This document shows positions 50,169 through 58,860 of a stretch of DNA of 64,000 nucleotides, in pieces. Position 1 is the stretch's first letter; each line of letters opens with the position of its first letter. The notes beneath the pieces are model-generated. The model searched no databases. It had not been told where the DNA came from and saw only the letters and a program-made list of their open reading frames with translations. The position numbers and the translations under genes were made by a program. The DNA comes from CAJXSN01 sp947492235 (GTDB taxonomy: Bacteria > Pseudomonadota > Alphaproteobacteria > Sphingomonadales > Sphingomonadaceae), in NCBI RefSeq assembly GCF_042492175.1, contig NZ_CP170453.1, forward strand, positions 2,294,001 to 2,358,000, written 5' to 3'.

Positions 50169-52022
50169 ATGAAATTCGCATCCGTCGCGCTTGGCGCGCT
50201 CGCTTTCTCGCTGGCTTCGCCCGCATGGGCCGATGGGCATGGCGACCACTCGGGCACCATGGAAGCGGCCAGCAAATTCCCGATGACCCCGCAGGGCGCG
50301 GCCGACTGGGTCGATATGGTGGAGAAGGAAGGCTTCGATTTCACCGTGCGTGCGGGGCGCGTCTACTGGGTCAACTCCACCTATCTGAACGAGGACACCG
50401 ATGCGCTGGCCGCAGCGGTCGGCGCGGAAGGCACCGAGATGAGCGTGCAATACGCGCTCGAGGCGGCGAAATATGCGGCCATTCCGGGTCTGGATGCAGA
50501 GGTGTCGCGCAAGCTCGATATGCTGCGCAACGGCATTGTCCTGCCTGCCCCGACGACGGACGGCGCGGCGGTCGAGCTGAACGAGATCGCGACCCGGCTG
50601 AACAGCCAGTACGGCAAGGGCAAGGGCACGCTGAATGGCGAGGCCATCAACGGGTCCGACATCGAAGCGCAGATGGGCAATCTGGAGCGCACGCCAGCGG
50701 AGCTCGCTGAAATGTGGTCAAGCTGGCACACGCAGGTCGGCGCTCCAATGAAGGATGATTACGCCCGCATGGTCGAAATCGCCAATGAAGGCGCAAGCGA
50801 ACTGGGCTTCAGCGATGTCGGCACGATGTGGCGTTCCGGTTATGATATGCCGCCCGAAGAATTCTCCGCCGAGCTGGAGCGGATGTGGCAGGAAGTCGCC
50901 CCGCTCTATCAGTCGCTGCACACCTATGTGCGTGCCAAACTGAACGAGAAGCATGGCGATGCGATCCAGCCCGCTACCGGCCCGATCCGCGCCGATCTGC
51001 TGGGCAATATGTGGGCGCAGGAATGGGGCAATATCTACCCGCTGGTCGCGCCCGAAGGGGCTGGCGATATCGGTTATGATCTGACCGATCTGATCGAACA
51101 GAAAGGCCTGTCGGAAATCGATATGGTCAAGGTGGGCGAGCAATTCTTCAGCTCGCTGGGTTTCGAGCCGTTGCCCGAAACATTCTACACCCGCAGCCAG
51201 TTCACCAAGCCCGCCGACCGCGAAGTGGTGTGCCATGCCAGCGCGTGGAACATCGACAATGTCGACGACATCCGCATCAAGATGTGCATCAAGCGCAATG
51301 CGGATGATTTCATCACGATCCATCACGAGCTGGGCCACAATTACTACCAGCGCGCCTATAACCAGCAGGACTATCTGCACCTGAACGGCGCGAATGACGG
51401 CTTCCACGAGGCCATCGGCGACATGATCGCGCTGAGCATTACGCCGGAATATCTCGTACAGATCGATATGCTGGACCGTGAAGACGTGCCGGGGGCGGAC
51501 AAGGATATCGGCCTGCTGCTGCGTCAGGCGATGGACAAGATCGCCTTCCTGCCGTTCGGCCTGCTGGTCGACAAATGGCGCTGGGGTGTGTTCGATGGCT
51601 CGATCACGCCGGACACCTACAACAGCGCGTGGCATGATCTGAAGCGCGAATATCAGGGCATCACCCCGTCGACCGAGCGCCCCGCAGACAGCTTCGATCC
51701 TGGCGCGAAATACCACATCCCGGGCAACACGCCGTACACGCGCTATTTCCTCGCGCGGATCCTGCAGTTCCAGTTCTACAAGGCCGCTTGCGATCAGGCC
51801 GGGTGGGAAGGGCCGCTCCACCGCTGCAGCTTCTACGGCAACGAGGAAGTGGGCAAGAACCTGAACGCGATGCTGGAAATGGGTGCGAGCAAGCCTTGGC
51901 CCGATGCGCTGGAAGCCTTCACCGGCACCCGCGAAATGAGCGGCACCGCACTGGTCGAATATTTCGCACCGCTCAAGGCATGGCTGGACGAGCAGAACGA
52001 AGGCCTCGAAGCCGGGTGGTGA
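50169..52022 (+). CDS. M2 family peptidyl-dipeptidase (ACE-like)
   Basis: A 617-residue exported zinc metallopeptidase related to angiotensin-converting enzyme. A signal peptide ends near SPAWA-DG; the zinc site is H386-E387-L-G-H390 with E414 as third ligand (GFHEAIGDM). FYTRSQFTKPADREVVCHAS and the C-terminal KYHIPGNTPYTRYFL are conserved in the family. It removes dipeptides from peptide C-termini in the periplasm; physiological role in bacteria is unclear. AGAGGA precedes the ATG at 50169. A hairpin terminator follows. Confidence 0.94.
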   Translation: MKFASVALGALAFSLASPAWADGHGDHSGTMEAASKFPMTPQGAADWVDMVEKEGFDFTVRAGRVYWVNSTYLNEDTDALAAAVGAEGTEMSVQYALEAAKYAAIPGLDAEVSRKLDMLRNGIVLPAPTTDGAAVELNEIATRLNSQYGKGKGTLNGEAINGSDIEAQMGNLERTPAELAEMWSSWHTQVGAPMKDDYARMVEIANEGASELGFSDVGTMWRSGYDMPPEEFSAELERMWQEVAPLYQSLHTYVRAKLNEKHGDAIQPATGPIRADLLGNMWAQEWGNIYPLVAPEGAGDIGYDLTDLIEQKGLSEIDMVKVGEQFFSSLGFEPLPETFYTRSQFTKPADREVVCHASAWNIDNVDDIRIKMCIKRNADDFITIHHELGHNYYQRAYNQQDYLHLNGANDGFHEAIGDMIALSITPEYLVQIDMLDREDVPGADKDIGLLLRQAMDKIAFLPFGLLVDKWRWGVFDGSITPDTYNSAWHDLKREYQGITPSTERPADSFDPGAKYHIPGNTPYTRYFLARILQFQFYKAACDQAGWEGPLHRCSFYGNEEVGKNLNAMLEMGASKPWPDALEAFTGTREMSGTALVEYFAPLKAWLDEQNEGLEAGW

Positions 52023-52069
52023 CACGCCGGCTCTGACCCTTTGTCTCCGCCCATTGCCCGAAATAAGAA

Positions 52070-52100
52070 CCCCCGCTGCAAGCTTGTCTTGCAACGGGGG
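52070..52100 (+). terminator. Hairpin after the M2 peptidase gene
   Basis: CCCCCGCTGCAAG (52070-52082) pairs with CTTGCAACGGGGG (52088-52100) with one mismatch and a five-base loop. There is only a weak T run after it, so it may be a terminator for the peptidase gene or an mRNA-end protecting hairpin. Confidence 0.7.
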
Positions 52101-52184
52101 CTCCATTTGGCCGCAGAGGGATCAAGGGGGGAGGGGGAGGTTTGAGGGCCCCCTGCGGCCCGTAGGCTGTCCGTCAGGCCAGGC

Positions 52185-52757
52185 TTAGTTGGCGCTGTAC
52201 GGCAGCGAGCTGTGGTGCAGCACGATCTTCAGATCGCCTGCGTCGTCTTTTTCATAGCCAAAGGTGTATTCCACCTTCGTCTCCGCGCCGTCCGTGCCGG
52301 TGAAGTAGTAGTTGCCCATGGCCATCGCCATGTCGCCATCTTCATCGATAATTGTGCCGTTATTTTCCCAGCGCACAGCGGTGTAAGGCGCGATGGCAAA
52401 GCCGCCATCTTCGGTGCCTTCGGTGCCGACGAAATAGCTCAGCGCTTCATCGAAGCTTTCGCGGAACTGGTCTTCGGCTGCCAGCGTGGGCTTGAACAGG
52501 ATCGTCTGATCGTCGCCATAGGCATAGTGCGTGTTGATGTGCTCGGTTGCGCGCGCGCTGTAATCGCCTTCTTCGGTGAAGACCTGGCCGATTGCGACAA
52601 TGCCTTCGCCCCAGGCCTGCTGTGCGGCCTCTACTTCGGCAGCGGTGATCGCGCCTTCGGTGGATGCCATGGCATCATCGGTCGCACCGGTTTCACCGCA
52701 AGCGGCCAGAGTCAGCGCGACTGCACCGAGAGCGGGAACCATAAATACCTTTTTCAT
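52185..52757 (-). CDS. Lipoprotein with NTF2/SnoaL-like domain
   Basis: A 190-residue lipoprotein: lipobox LTLAAC (Cys near residue 20) followed by an Ala/Glu linker and a domain with QQAWGEGIVAIGQVF, YSARATEHINTHYAYG and a C-terminal GDLKIVLHHSSLP. The ending and the repeated antiparallel strands resemble the SnoaL/CaMKII-association NTF2-like fold. Such proteins are often mis-named phosphoribosyl-AMP cyclohydrolase. CGGAGG seven bases before the ATG gives a strong start. The following 275 bases to the divergent gene at 53033 contain no gene and should hold both promoters. Confidence 0.78.
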   Translation of the reverse strand: MKKVFMVPALGAVALTLAACGETGATDDAMASTEGAITAAEVEAAQQAWGEGIVAIGQVFTEEGDYSARATEHINTHYAYGDDQTILFKPTLAAEDQFRESFDEALSYFVGTEGTEDGGFAIAPYTAVRWENNGTIIDEDGDMAMAMGNYYFTGTDGAETKVEYTFGYEKDDAGDLKIVLHHSSLPYSAN

Positions 52758-53032
52758 TTCAAAACCTCCGTGGCCGCCGCTGTCTCGCGGCGATCCAAGT
52801 GTGAATACGGATCGTCTGGTTTTGCCGAGGGGTTTCACGCTGGGTGAATGGCCGCCTCTGAAACACAGTCGATGCGGTCCGACATCACGTGCACCTGATG
52901 GTGCGCGCCAGAGGGGCCCGGTCCCGCAATGACATAACATCACCTCGCCAGATCGGTTCCCGCAGCCAACAGAAAAATTTCACTTTGCAGGTTTGGCTAT
53001 GATGCAGGGCATCGCTTGTTTATGATGTTGCT

Positions 53033-54091
53033 ATGAAATTCGCCGCACCAGCCACCGTTCGCCTTCCCGCCCGTTTGCTGGCGATCACCGCCCCGGCGCT
53101 TGCGCTCGCCTCCTGTGCGCCGGCCGAGAGCAGCACACAGTCCGCTTCCGGGGTCAGTCCGGTGACCGGTACTCTTTTTGTGGCAAACAAACGCGGCGAC
53201 AGTCTGTCCCAGATCGACCTTGCGACGGGGGAGGAGCAATTCCGCGTCTCTGCGTGCAAGAACCCGCACGAGTTGGCGGTGTCGCCGGATGGCGGGCATG
53301 TGGCGCTGGCCTGTTATGGTGGCACTCAGATTATTATTTTCGAGACGTCGCGCAGCCTTGTCGCCCAGCGGCTTCTGCTCGGAGAAAATGCGCAGCCCCA
53401 TGGCATCGTGTGGCATCCGAATGGCGATTTGTATGTCACCGCCGAGGGACGCAAATCGATTTACTGGATCAAGGATCCGCTATCGGTTGCGCCCAAGCAA
53501 TTGGAGTATGCTACCGGCCAGGAAGGTAGCCACATGCTGACAGTATCGCCAGATGGCAATCACGCCTGGACCACGGACCTGGGCTCGAAGACAGTCACGC
53601 TGGTGGACCTGAAAACGCGCCGTGCTCCGCGCTCGGTAGAGGTCGGGATCGAGCCGGAAGGCATTGCGCTGACGCCCGATGGCAAGACTTTGTGGGTCAG
53701 CGCTCGGAGGAGCGACAAGGCCTTCGCGCTCGATCCGATGACACTGGAAATCCGTAGCGAAGTGGAGACCGGCGTCTTCCCGCTGAGGCTCGCGATCAGG
53801 CCGCAAGGTGATGTGGCGGTCACCTCCGATCTGGGCGATACTTCGCTGACGGTGATTGATCTGGCGAGCGCGCAGGCCGTGCGCTCGATTGCTGTCGACG
53901 ACCGGGCGAATGCCACAAAGCGCGCTCAGGTCACGATCCTTTGGTCGGCCGACGGGGAGCGCATCTATGTCGCGGAAACCGGCACGAACACGGTGGCCGA
54001 GGTGGATTATCGCACCGGCGAGGTCCTGCGCCGTCTGGCCACGGGCGAAGGCGGCGATGGCATGGCGATCCTTTCCGGCAACTCTGAATGA
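53033..54091 (+). CDS. YVTN-type beta-propeller lipoprotein
   Basis: A 352-residue protein with a lipobox-like LALASC (about residue 26) and a series of beta-propeller repeats such as FVANKRGDSLSQIDLATGE, ELAVSPDGGHVALAC, WVSARRSDKAFALDP and YVAETGTNTVAEVDYRTGE, suggesting six to seven blades of the YVTN/surface-layer type. Function unknown; such propellers usually bind proteins or small molecules in the periplasm. No good ribosome-binding site precedes the ATG. Its stop overlaps the rimB start (ATGA). Confidence 0.85.
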   Translation: MKFAAPATVRLPARLLAITAPALALASCAPAESSTQSASGVSPVTGTLFVANKRGDSLSQIDLATGEEQFRVSACKNPHELAVSPDGGHVALACYGGTQIIIFETSRSLVAQRLLLGENAQPHGIVWHPNGDLYVTAEGRKSIYWIKDPLSVAPKQLEYATGQEGSHMLTVSPDGNHAWTTDLGSKTVTLVDLKTRRAPRSVEVGIEPEGIALTPDGKTLWVSARRSDKAFALDPMTLEIRSEVETGVFPLRLAIRPQGDVAVTSDLGDTSLTVIDLASAQAVRSIAVDDRANATKRAQVTILWSADGERIYVAETGTNTVAEVDYRTGEVLRRLATGEGGDGMAILSGNSE

Positions 54092-54555
54092 GCAGCGCCA
54101 AGAAGCCGAAAAAGATGCGGACGGTCGGCTGGCGCGAGCTGGTGGATTTGCCGGAGCTGGGGCTTGCCGGCATCCCGGCCAAGATCGACACCGGTGCGCG
54201 CACATCCTCTCTCCATGCCGAAGTCATCGAGGATTTCGAGCGGGATGGAGAGCGGTTTGTCCGGTTTGCGGTGGACTGGGGCGGGGTGCGGCAGCAATGC
54301 GAGGCGATCCACGTTGACGTGCGCGGCATCACCAGCTCCAATGGCGAGACGCAAAACCGCTACGTCATCAAAACGCCGCTCAAGATCGGCACCTTGTCGT
54401 TCCGGGCCGAGATTAGCCTGGCGGACAGGTCCGACATGCAGTTTCCCATACTGGTGGGCAGGTCCTCTCTGCGCCGCCGCTTCGTCGTCGATTCCGGCCA
54501 TTCGTGGCTTCAGAAAGATCCCGGGCAGGACCCGATGAAAGGTAAACACCCATGA
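54088..54555 (+). CDS. rimB: RimB-like retropepsin-fold protease (DUF785/PF05618)
   Basis: A 155-residue protein with the aspartic-protease-like motif AKIDTGARTSSLHA (Asp34) and VGRSSLRRRFVVD, typical of PF05618, often called 'ATP-dependent zinc protease'. In Pseudomonas RimB acts with RimK in turnover of glutamate tails on S6 (known for that system). Here it overlaps rimK (ATGA), which supports the RimB role. Confidence 0.85.
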   Translation: MSSAKKPKKMRTVGWRELVDLPELGLAGIPAKIDTGARTSSLHAEVIEDFERDGERFVRFAVDWGGVRQQCEAIHVDVRGITSSNGETQNRYVIKTPLKIGTLSFRAEISLADRSDMQFPILVGRSSLRRRFVVDSGHSWLQKDPGQDPMKGKHP

Positions 54556-55457
54556 AAATGGCCATGCTCGCCCGCAATCCGAACCTCTACTCGCACAAGC
54601 GGCTGGTCGAGGCGGCGGAAGTGCGCGGGCACACACTCGACATCCTCAACACCACGCGGTGCACAGTGAACATCGCCAGTCATCGCCCCACGGTGACGTA
54701 TAAGGGCGAGACGCTGACCGGCTACGAGGCGATTATTCCGCGCATCGGGGCCTCGATTACAGCATACGGTCTGGCGGTCCTGCGCCAGTTCGAAATGGGC
54801 GGAGTCTGGCCGCTGAACGAAAGCGTGGCGATCGGCCGCAGCCGCGACAAATTGCGCAGCACCCAGATCATGGCGAAATACGGCCTCGGCCTGCCGCTGA
54901 CCGCTTACGCCAATGATCCCAAGCAGGCCGAGGAGATCATCAAGGCGGTGAATGGCCCGCCGGTCGTAATCAAGCTGCTGGAGGGAACGCAGGGCATCGG
55001 CGTGGTGCTGGCCGAAACGCTCAAAGGCGGCGCCTCCATCATCGAAGCATTCCGCGGCGCGAACATCGCAATCATGGTTCAGGAGTTTATCAAGGAAGCG
55101 GGCGGCAGCGACATCCGCTGCCTGGTAGTGGGCGGCAAGGTAGTCGCCGCGATGAAGCGGCAGGGCGCAGAGGGCGAATTCCGCAGCAACCTCCACCGCG
55201 GCGGCACGGCAGAGCTGATCAAGATCACCCCCGAAGAACGCTCCACCGCCGTCCGCGCGGCAAAGGCGATGGGGCTGAATGTCTGCGGCGTGGACCTGCT
55301 GCGCTCCAATCACGGGCCGGTAATCATGGAAGTGAACAGCTCACCGGGCCTTGAAGGCATCGAAAACGCGACCGGCAAGGACATCGCCGGGCAGATCATC
55401 GAGTTTATCGAAGGCAATGCAAAGGCCGGGAAGACGAAGACGAAGGGGAAGGGCTAA
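54552..55457 (+). CDS. rimK: RimK-type alpha-L-glutamate ligase
   Basis: A 301-residue ATP-grasp ligase, the exact size of E. coli RimK. MKMAMLARNPNLYSHKRLVEAA, AIIPRIGASITAYG, ATP-grasp lysines and GTQGIGVVL, and EVNSSPGLEGIE at the end are canonical. RimK adds glutamates to the C-terminus of ribosomal protein S6 in E. coli. The S6 encoded 4 kb away (rpsF) has no acidic tail, so the target here may differ. The basic C-terminal end (KAGKTKTKGKG) is a small extension. Confidence 0.93.
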   Translation: MKMAMLARNPNLYSHKRLVEAAEVRGHTLDILNTTRCTVNIASHRPTVTYKGETLTGYEAIIPRIGASITAYGLAVLRQFEMGGVWPLNESVAIGRSRDKLRSTQIMAKYGLGLPLTAYANDPKQAEEIIKAVNGPPVVIKLLEGTQGIGVVLAETLKGGASIIEAFRGANIAIMVQEFIKEAGGSDIRCLVVGGKVVAAMKRQGAEGEFRSNLHRGGTAELIKITPEERSTAVRAAKAMGLNVCGVDLLRSNHGPVIMEVNSSPGLEGIENATGKDIAGQIIEFIEGNAKAGKTKTKGKG

Positions 55458-55460
55458 GCC

Positions 55461-56285
55461 ATGGATCTGGGGCTTGCGGGCAAAAAGGTCATTATCAGCG
55501 CCGCCACGCGCGGTATCGGACGAGTGGCGGCGCGCACGTTTCTGGAGGAAGGCGCGATCGTCTCGTTATGCGGCCGCCGCGCAGGCGGCGGGGCGCAGTT
55601 CGATGGCGGCGAGCAGGGCCCGGGCCAGCCGCTGGCGCAGGAGGGCGTGGCCGAGGCGGTCGAGTATCTCTCGCAATTCGGTGAAGTGCATGGCGACACG
55701 GTAGATTGCGGCGACGAACAGGCGGTGCGCGACTGGGTCGCGGCGGCGGGCGAGCGGATGGGCGGGATCGACATTGCCGTCTCCAATGCCAGCGCGCTGG
55801 GCGGCAAACCCGCGACGCGTGAGGGCTGGGACGTCAATTACAACGTCGACTTGATGTCCTCTGTGGCGATGTTCGAGGCGGCGCTGCCTTTCTTCCGCAA
55901 GGCGGGCGGCGGGGCTTTCGTGCAGACCGGCAGCGTCTCGGCGCTGGAGGACCACCCGTTCGGCGATTCCTTCAGCTACTCCGCGATGAAGGCCGCGCTC
56001 ATCAACTACGTCCACCAACTGGCGCACAAATACATGGCCGAAGGCATCCGCGCGAACACCGTGTGCCCCGGCCCGACCGAGATCGCGGATGGCAGCTGGG
56101 GCTTCCTGAAGGACGCAATGCCTGACTATTATGCCCACAATCTGGCGCGCCACCCGGCGGGCCGCTTCGGCCGCCCGGAGGAAATCGCCAACGCCATCGT
56201 GTTTCTGGCAAGCGACCGCGCCAGCTGGATCATGGGCGAGAATTTGACGGTTGATGGTGGGTATACAACGCATGTGAAGTATTAG
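55461..56285 (+). CDS. Short-chain dehydrogenase/reductase
   Basis: A 274-residue SDR: AATRGIGRVAA as the cofactor-binding turn, NASALGG, TGSVS (Ser) and YSAMK (Tyr, Lys) as catalytic residues, and GENLTVDGGYT at the end. After the second strand there is an insertion of about 20 residues (AGGGAQFDGGEQGPGQPLAQ) not usual for the family. It starts three bases after rimK and is likely in the same operon. Substrate unknown. Confidence 0.9.
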   Translation: MDLGLAGKKVIISAATRGIGRVAARTFLEEGAIVSLCGRRAGGGAQFDGGEQGPGQPLAQEGVAEAVEYLSQFGEVHGDTVDCGDEQAVRDWVAAAGERMGGIDIAVSNASALGGKPATREGWDVNYNVDLMSSVAMFEAALPFFRKAGGGAFVQTGSVSALEDHPFGDSFSYSAMKAALINYVHQLAHKYMAEGIRANTVCPGPTEIADGSWGFLKDAMPDYYAHNLARHPAGRFGRPEEIANAIVFLASDRASWIMGENLTVDGGYTTHVKY

Positions 56286-56301
56286 GTCTCAGACCCATAT
56301 T

Positions 56302-56428
56302 CGTCATTGCGAGCCCCACTGGGGCGCGGCAATCCATGAAACCTGATGCTGCCTCGGCAGAGCTTCCAGTTTTCGTGACGAACGTCGGACCCGTGGATTG
56401 CTCCCTCGCTACCCCTCTCGCAATGACG
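56302..56428. repeat. Interspersed inverted repeat (CGTCATTGCGAG family)
   Basis: Outer arms CGTCATTGCGAG (56302-56313) and CTCGCAATGACG (56417-56428) are perfect inverted copies, with inner arms CAATCCA (56330-56336) and TGGATTG (56394-56400). Elements with these arms are widespread in Proteobacteria (from memory). It separates the SDR from the orphan lipoprotein. Confidence 0.88.
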
Positions 56429-56492
56429 ATTTGTCTTAGAAAACCTCGTGATCAAACTTGACTATTGCTGCATGCTTAGCTGGGACGGGCTC

Positions 56493-57263
56493 ATGCTAAT
56501 TCGATTATTCTCAATCATAGCATTTTTACTCCTGAGCGCTTGTTCGCAGCAACAGATGATCGACAAGTTGTCGTCAAAAGAAGAGCAAGACAAGGCGATC
56601 GAGGTGACCGAGATGTTTCGAAGCGGCTCCGCAGCTGAGCTTGCCGAAATTTCTCATCCAGAGTTCGCAGAGCAACTTCCGGTGCTAGCCCCGCAAATCG
56701 AAGATTACTTGTTGGGTGTGAAGGGCCAATTCTCAATTGAGAATGTTTCTTCGTTCGCCTCCACCCAAGGGCCGACACAAAAGCAATTTATCGCGTTTGG
56801 CGGCATTGATGATCGCTGGGCGATCGCAGAAATCAATTTCGCGATTGAAGGTGAGAAGATGACCCTCTTGGGGGTCTACGTCGAAAAATTTGACGAAAAT
56901 CCTAAGACGAGCAACCATTTCAAGGCCGGGGGCAGGGGGCTAACCGGCTACTTCTGGCTGCTGATGATGGGGCTTTCTATGACCGTTTGCCTTGTGGCGG
57001 CTGTGCTCGTTTGGCGGGGTGAAAGGTTCCGCTACAGGCCCATATGGACGATTGTCGCTTTGCTGGCTGTAGGCAAGTTTGAATTGAATTGGGCAGCGGG
57101 CGACTGGGCATTTAGCCCAGCTAATATTCAGCTCTTGGGTGCGGGAGCGGTAAGCGCTGGGCCATTTGCTCCATGGATGCTTACTTTTGGTCTGCCTTTG
57201 CCCGCGCTTGGCATAATCGGTCTTTGGATAACGCGTCGGCCAAAACAGCCTCTAGGTGAATGA
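56493..57263 (+). CDS. Orphan lipoprotein with C-terminal membrane helices
   Basis: A 256-residue protein with a lipoprotein signal ending LLLSAC (Cys about residue 17), a soluble domain with an NTF2-like look (VTEMFRSGSAAELAEI, FGGIDDRWAIAEINFAIEG), and three membrane helices in the last 100 residues. A lipoprotein that also ends in several membrane segments is unusual. The base composition is clearly less GC-rich than neighbours, which suggests transfer. The ATG at 56493 is chosen for the signal peptide; the frame is open to 56448. No family recognised. Confidence 0.7.
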   Translation: MLIRLFSIIAFLLLSACSQQQMIDKLSSKEEQDKAIEVTEMFRSGSAAELAEISHPEFAEQLPVLAPQIEDYLLGVKGQFSIENVSSFASTQGPTQKQFIAFGGIDDRWAIAEINFAIEGEKMTLLGVYVEKFDENPKTSNHFKAGGRGLTGYFWLLMMGLSMTVCLVAAVLVWRGERFRYRPIWTIVALLAVGKFELNWAAGDWAFSPANIQLLGAGAVSAGPFAPWMLTFGLPLPALGIIGLWITRRPKQPLGE

Positions 57264-57286
57264 GGTGCTTCGGGTGAACTCTGCCC

Positions 57287-58726
57287 TTACCTAAACGGCG
57301 GTTCGTTAAACGCACGCAGCTTGCGCGAGTGCAGCCGCTGCCCCTCTTCCTTGAGCAGGCCGCAGGCGGTCACGCCGATCTGCAGGTGCGCGGCGATGGC
57401 CTGTTCGTAGAAGGTGTTCGCTTGTCCCGGCAGTTTGATCTCGCCGTGGAGCGGCTTGTCGCTTACGCATAGGAGCGTGCCGTAGGGGACGCGGAAGCGG
57501 TAGCCTTGCGCGGCGATGGTGGCGCTTTCCATGTCGATGCCGACCGCGCGGCTGAGCGAGAGGCGGCGTGCGCTGTCGGAATAGCGCAGTTCCCAGTTGC
57601 GATCGTCGGTGGTCACCACGGTGCCGGTGCGCATGCGTTGCTTCAGGTTCGCCTCGCCTTCGCCCGACACTGCACTCGCTGCGCCGACGAGGGCCTGCTG
57701 CACCTCGGCAATGGCGGGGAGGGGGATTTCGGGCGGTAGGACCGGGTCGAGCACGTGGTCGTCGCGCAAATAGGCGTGGGCGAGCACGTAATCGCCGATC
57801 CGCTGGCTGCCGCGCAATCCGCCGCAATGGCCGATCATCAGCCATGCTTCGGGGCGCAGAACCGCCAGATGGTCGCAGATCGTCTTCGCATTGCTCGGTC
57901 CGACGCCGATATTCACCAGTGTGATTCCGCCGCGTCCTTCGCCGACCAGGTGATAGGCTGGCATCTGGTGCTTGCGCCACGCCGTGTCGGACAATTGCGC
58001 ACGGGCATTGCTGGTTGGCTGATCGAGATACAATCCGCCGGCCCCGGCCAGCGCCGTGTAGCCGTTTTGCCCCAGTTGCGCGCCCGCCCAGTCCACGAAT
58101 TCATCGACATAGCGGTGATAGTTCGTGAACAGGATGAAGCGCTGGAAGTGGTCGGTGGAGGTGCCGGTGTAATGCGCCAGACGCGCGAGGCTGAAATCGG
58201 TCCGCAGGCCGTCAAACAGCGACAGCGGGATGGTCTGATCCGGTTCGTCCAGCTCGATGCCGTCGGCCAGTTCGTCGCCGATATCAGCGAGATCGGTGTG
58301 CGGAAAATGCCGCGCGATCAGCTGGGGCGATATGCCCGCTAGTTCCTTGCCCGCATCGCCGTCGAGCACATAGGGGAAGGGAATTTCCTGCCGCGATGAC
58401 CGAACCTTCACGTCGACATCGTAATCCTCGACAATCAGGGTCAGCTGCTCGGTCAGGTAATCGGCGAACATTTTCGGGCGCGTGATGGTGGTGGCGTAGG
58501 TGCCGGCGATATTGAACCGGCCAAAGGCGCGGCTGCGTTCGGAGCGGGGCTCCTCCCCGCGATAGGTCAGCACCAGCTCCGGATAGGCGTAGGAGCCATC
58601 GCTGCGCCGCTCTTTCGAAGGCAGATCGCCGCTGCGGGCATAGGCGAGAATATCGCTGCGCAGACGGGCGACCGCCGCGTCATAGATCTGGGCGAGTTCT
58701 TCGATGATCGAGGGGATGTCAGTCAT
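57287..58726 (-). CDS. amn: AMP nucleosidase
   Basis: A 479-residue enzyme that cleaves AMP to adenine and ribose 5-phosphate. The N-terminal regulatory domain (to about 220) contains RFNIAGTYATTITRPKMF, and the nucleoside phosphorylase-like C-terminal domain shows VNIGVGPSNAKTICDH, MIGHCGGLR and GIDMESATIAAQGYRFRVPYGTLLCVSDKPLHGEIK cut here into known family blocks. I chose the ATG at 58726 although a GTG three codons earlier is possible. Monocistronic. Confidence 0.94.
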   Translation of the reverse strand: MTDIPSIIEELAQIYDAAVARLRSDILAYARSGDLPSKERRSDGSYAYPELVLTYRGEEPRSERSRAFGRFNIAGTYATTITRPKMFADYLTEQLTLIVEDYDVDVKVRSSRQEIPFPYVLDGDAGKELAGISPQLIARHFPHTDLADIGDELADGIELDEPDQTIPLSLFDGLRTDFSLARLAHYTGTSTDHFQRFILFTNYHRYVDEFVDWAGAQLGQNGYTALAGAGGLYLDQPTSNARAQLSDTAWRKHQMPAYHLVGEGRGGITLVNIGVGPSNAKTICDHLAVLRPEAWLMIGHCGGLRGSQRIGDYVLAHAYLRDDHVLDPVLPPEIPLPAIAEVQQALVGAASAVSGEGEANLKQRMRTGTVVTTDDRNWELRYSDSARRLSLSRAVGIDMESATIAAQGYRFRVPYGTLLCVSDKPLHGEIKLPGQANTFYEQAIAAHLQIGVTACGLLKEEGQRLHSRKLRAFNEPPFR

Positions 58727-58784
58727 TGCCTGCACGCCTTAGCCGCTAGTTTGGTATTCCGCACCCCATCCGGGTTGCTCTTAC

Positions 58785-58818
58785 AAAAAAGGGCGCGGTG
58801 CTCATTCGCACCGCGCCC
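58785..58818 (-). terminator. Terminator of the rpsF-rpsR-rplI operon
   Basis: GGGCGCGGTG (58791-58800) pairs perfectly with CACCGCGCCC (58809-58818) and is followed on the minus strand by six T (58785-58790). It lies 43 bases after the rplI stop. Confidence 0.9.
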
Positions 58819-58860
58819 CTTTATAATCGAGCCTGTTGGATCAGGTACAAGAACCCGGGG

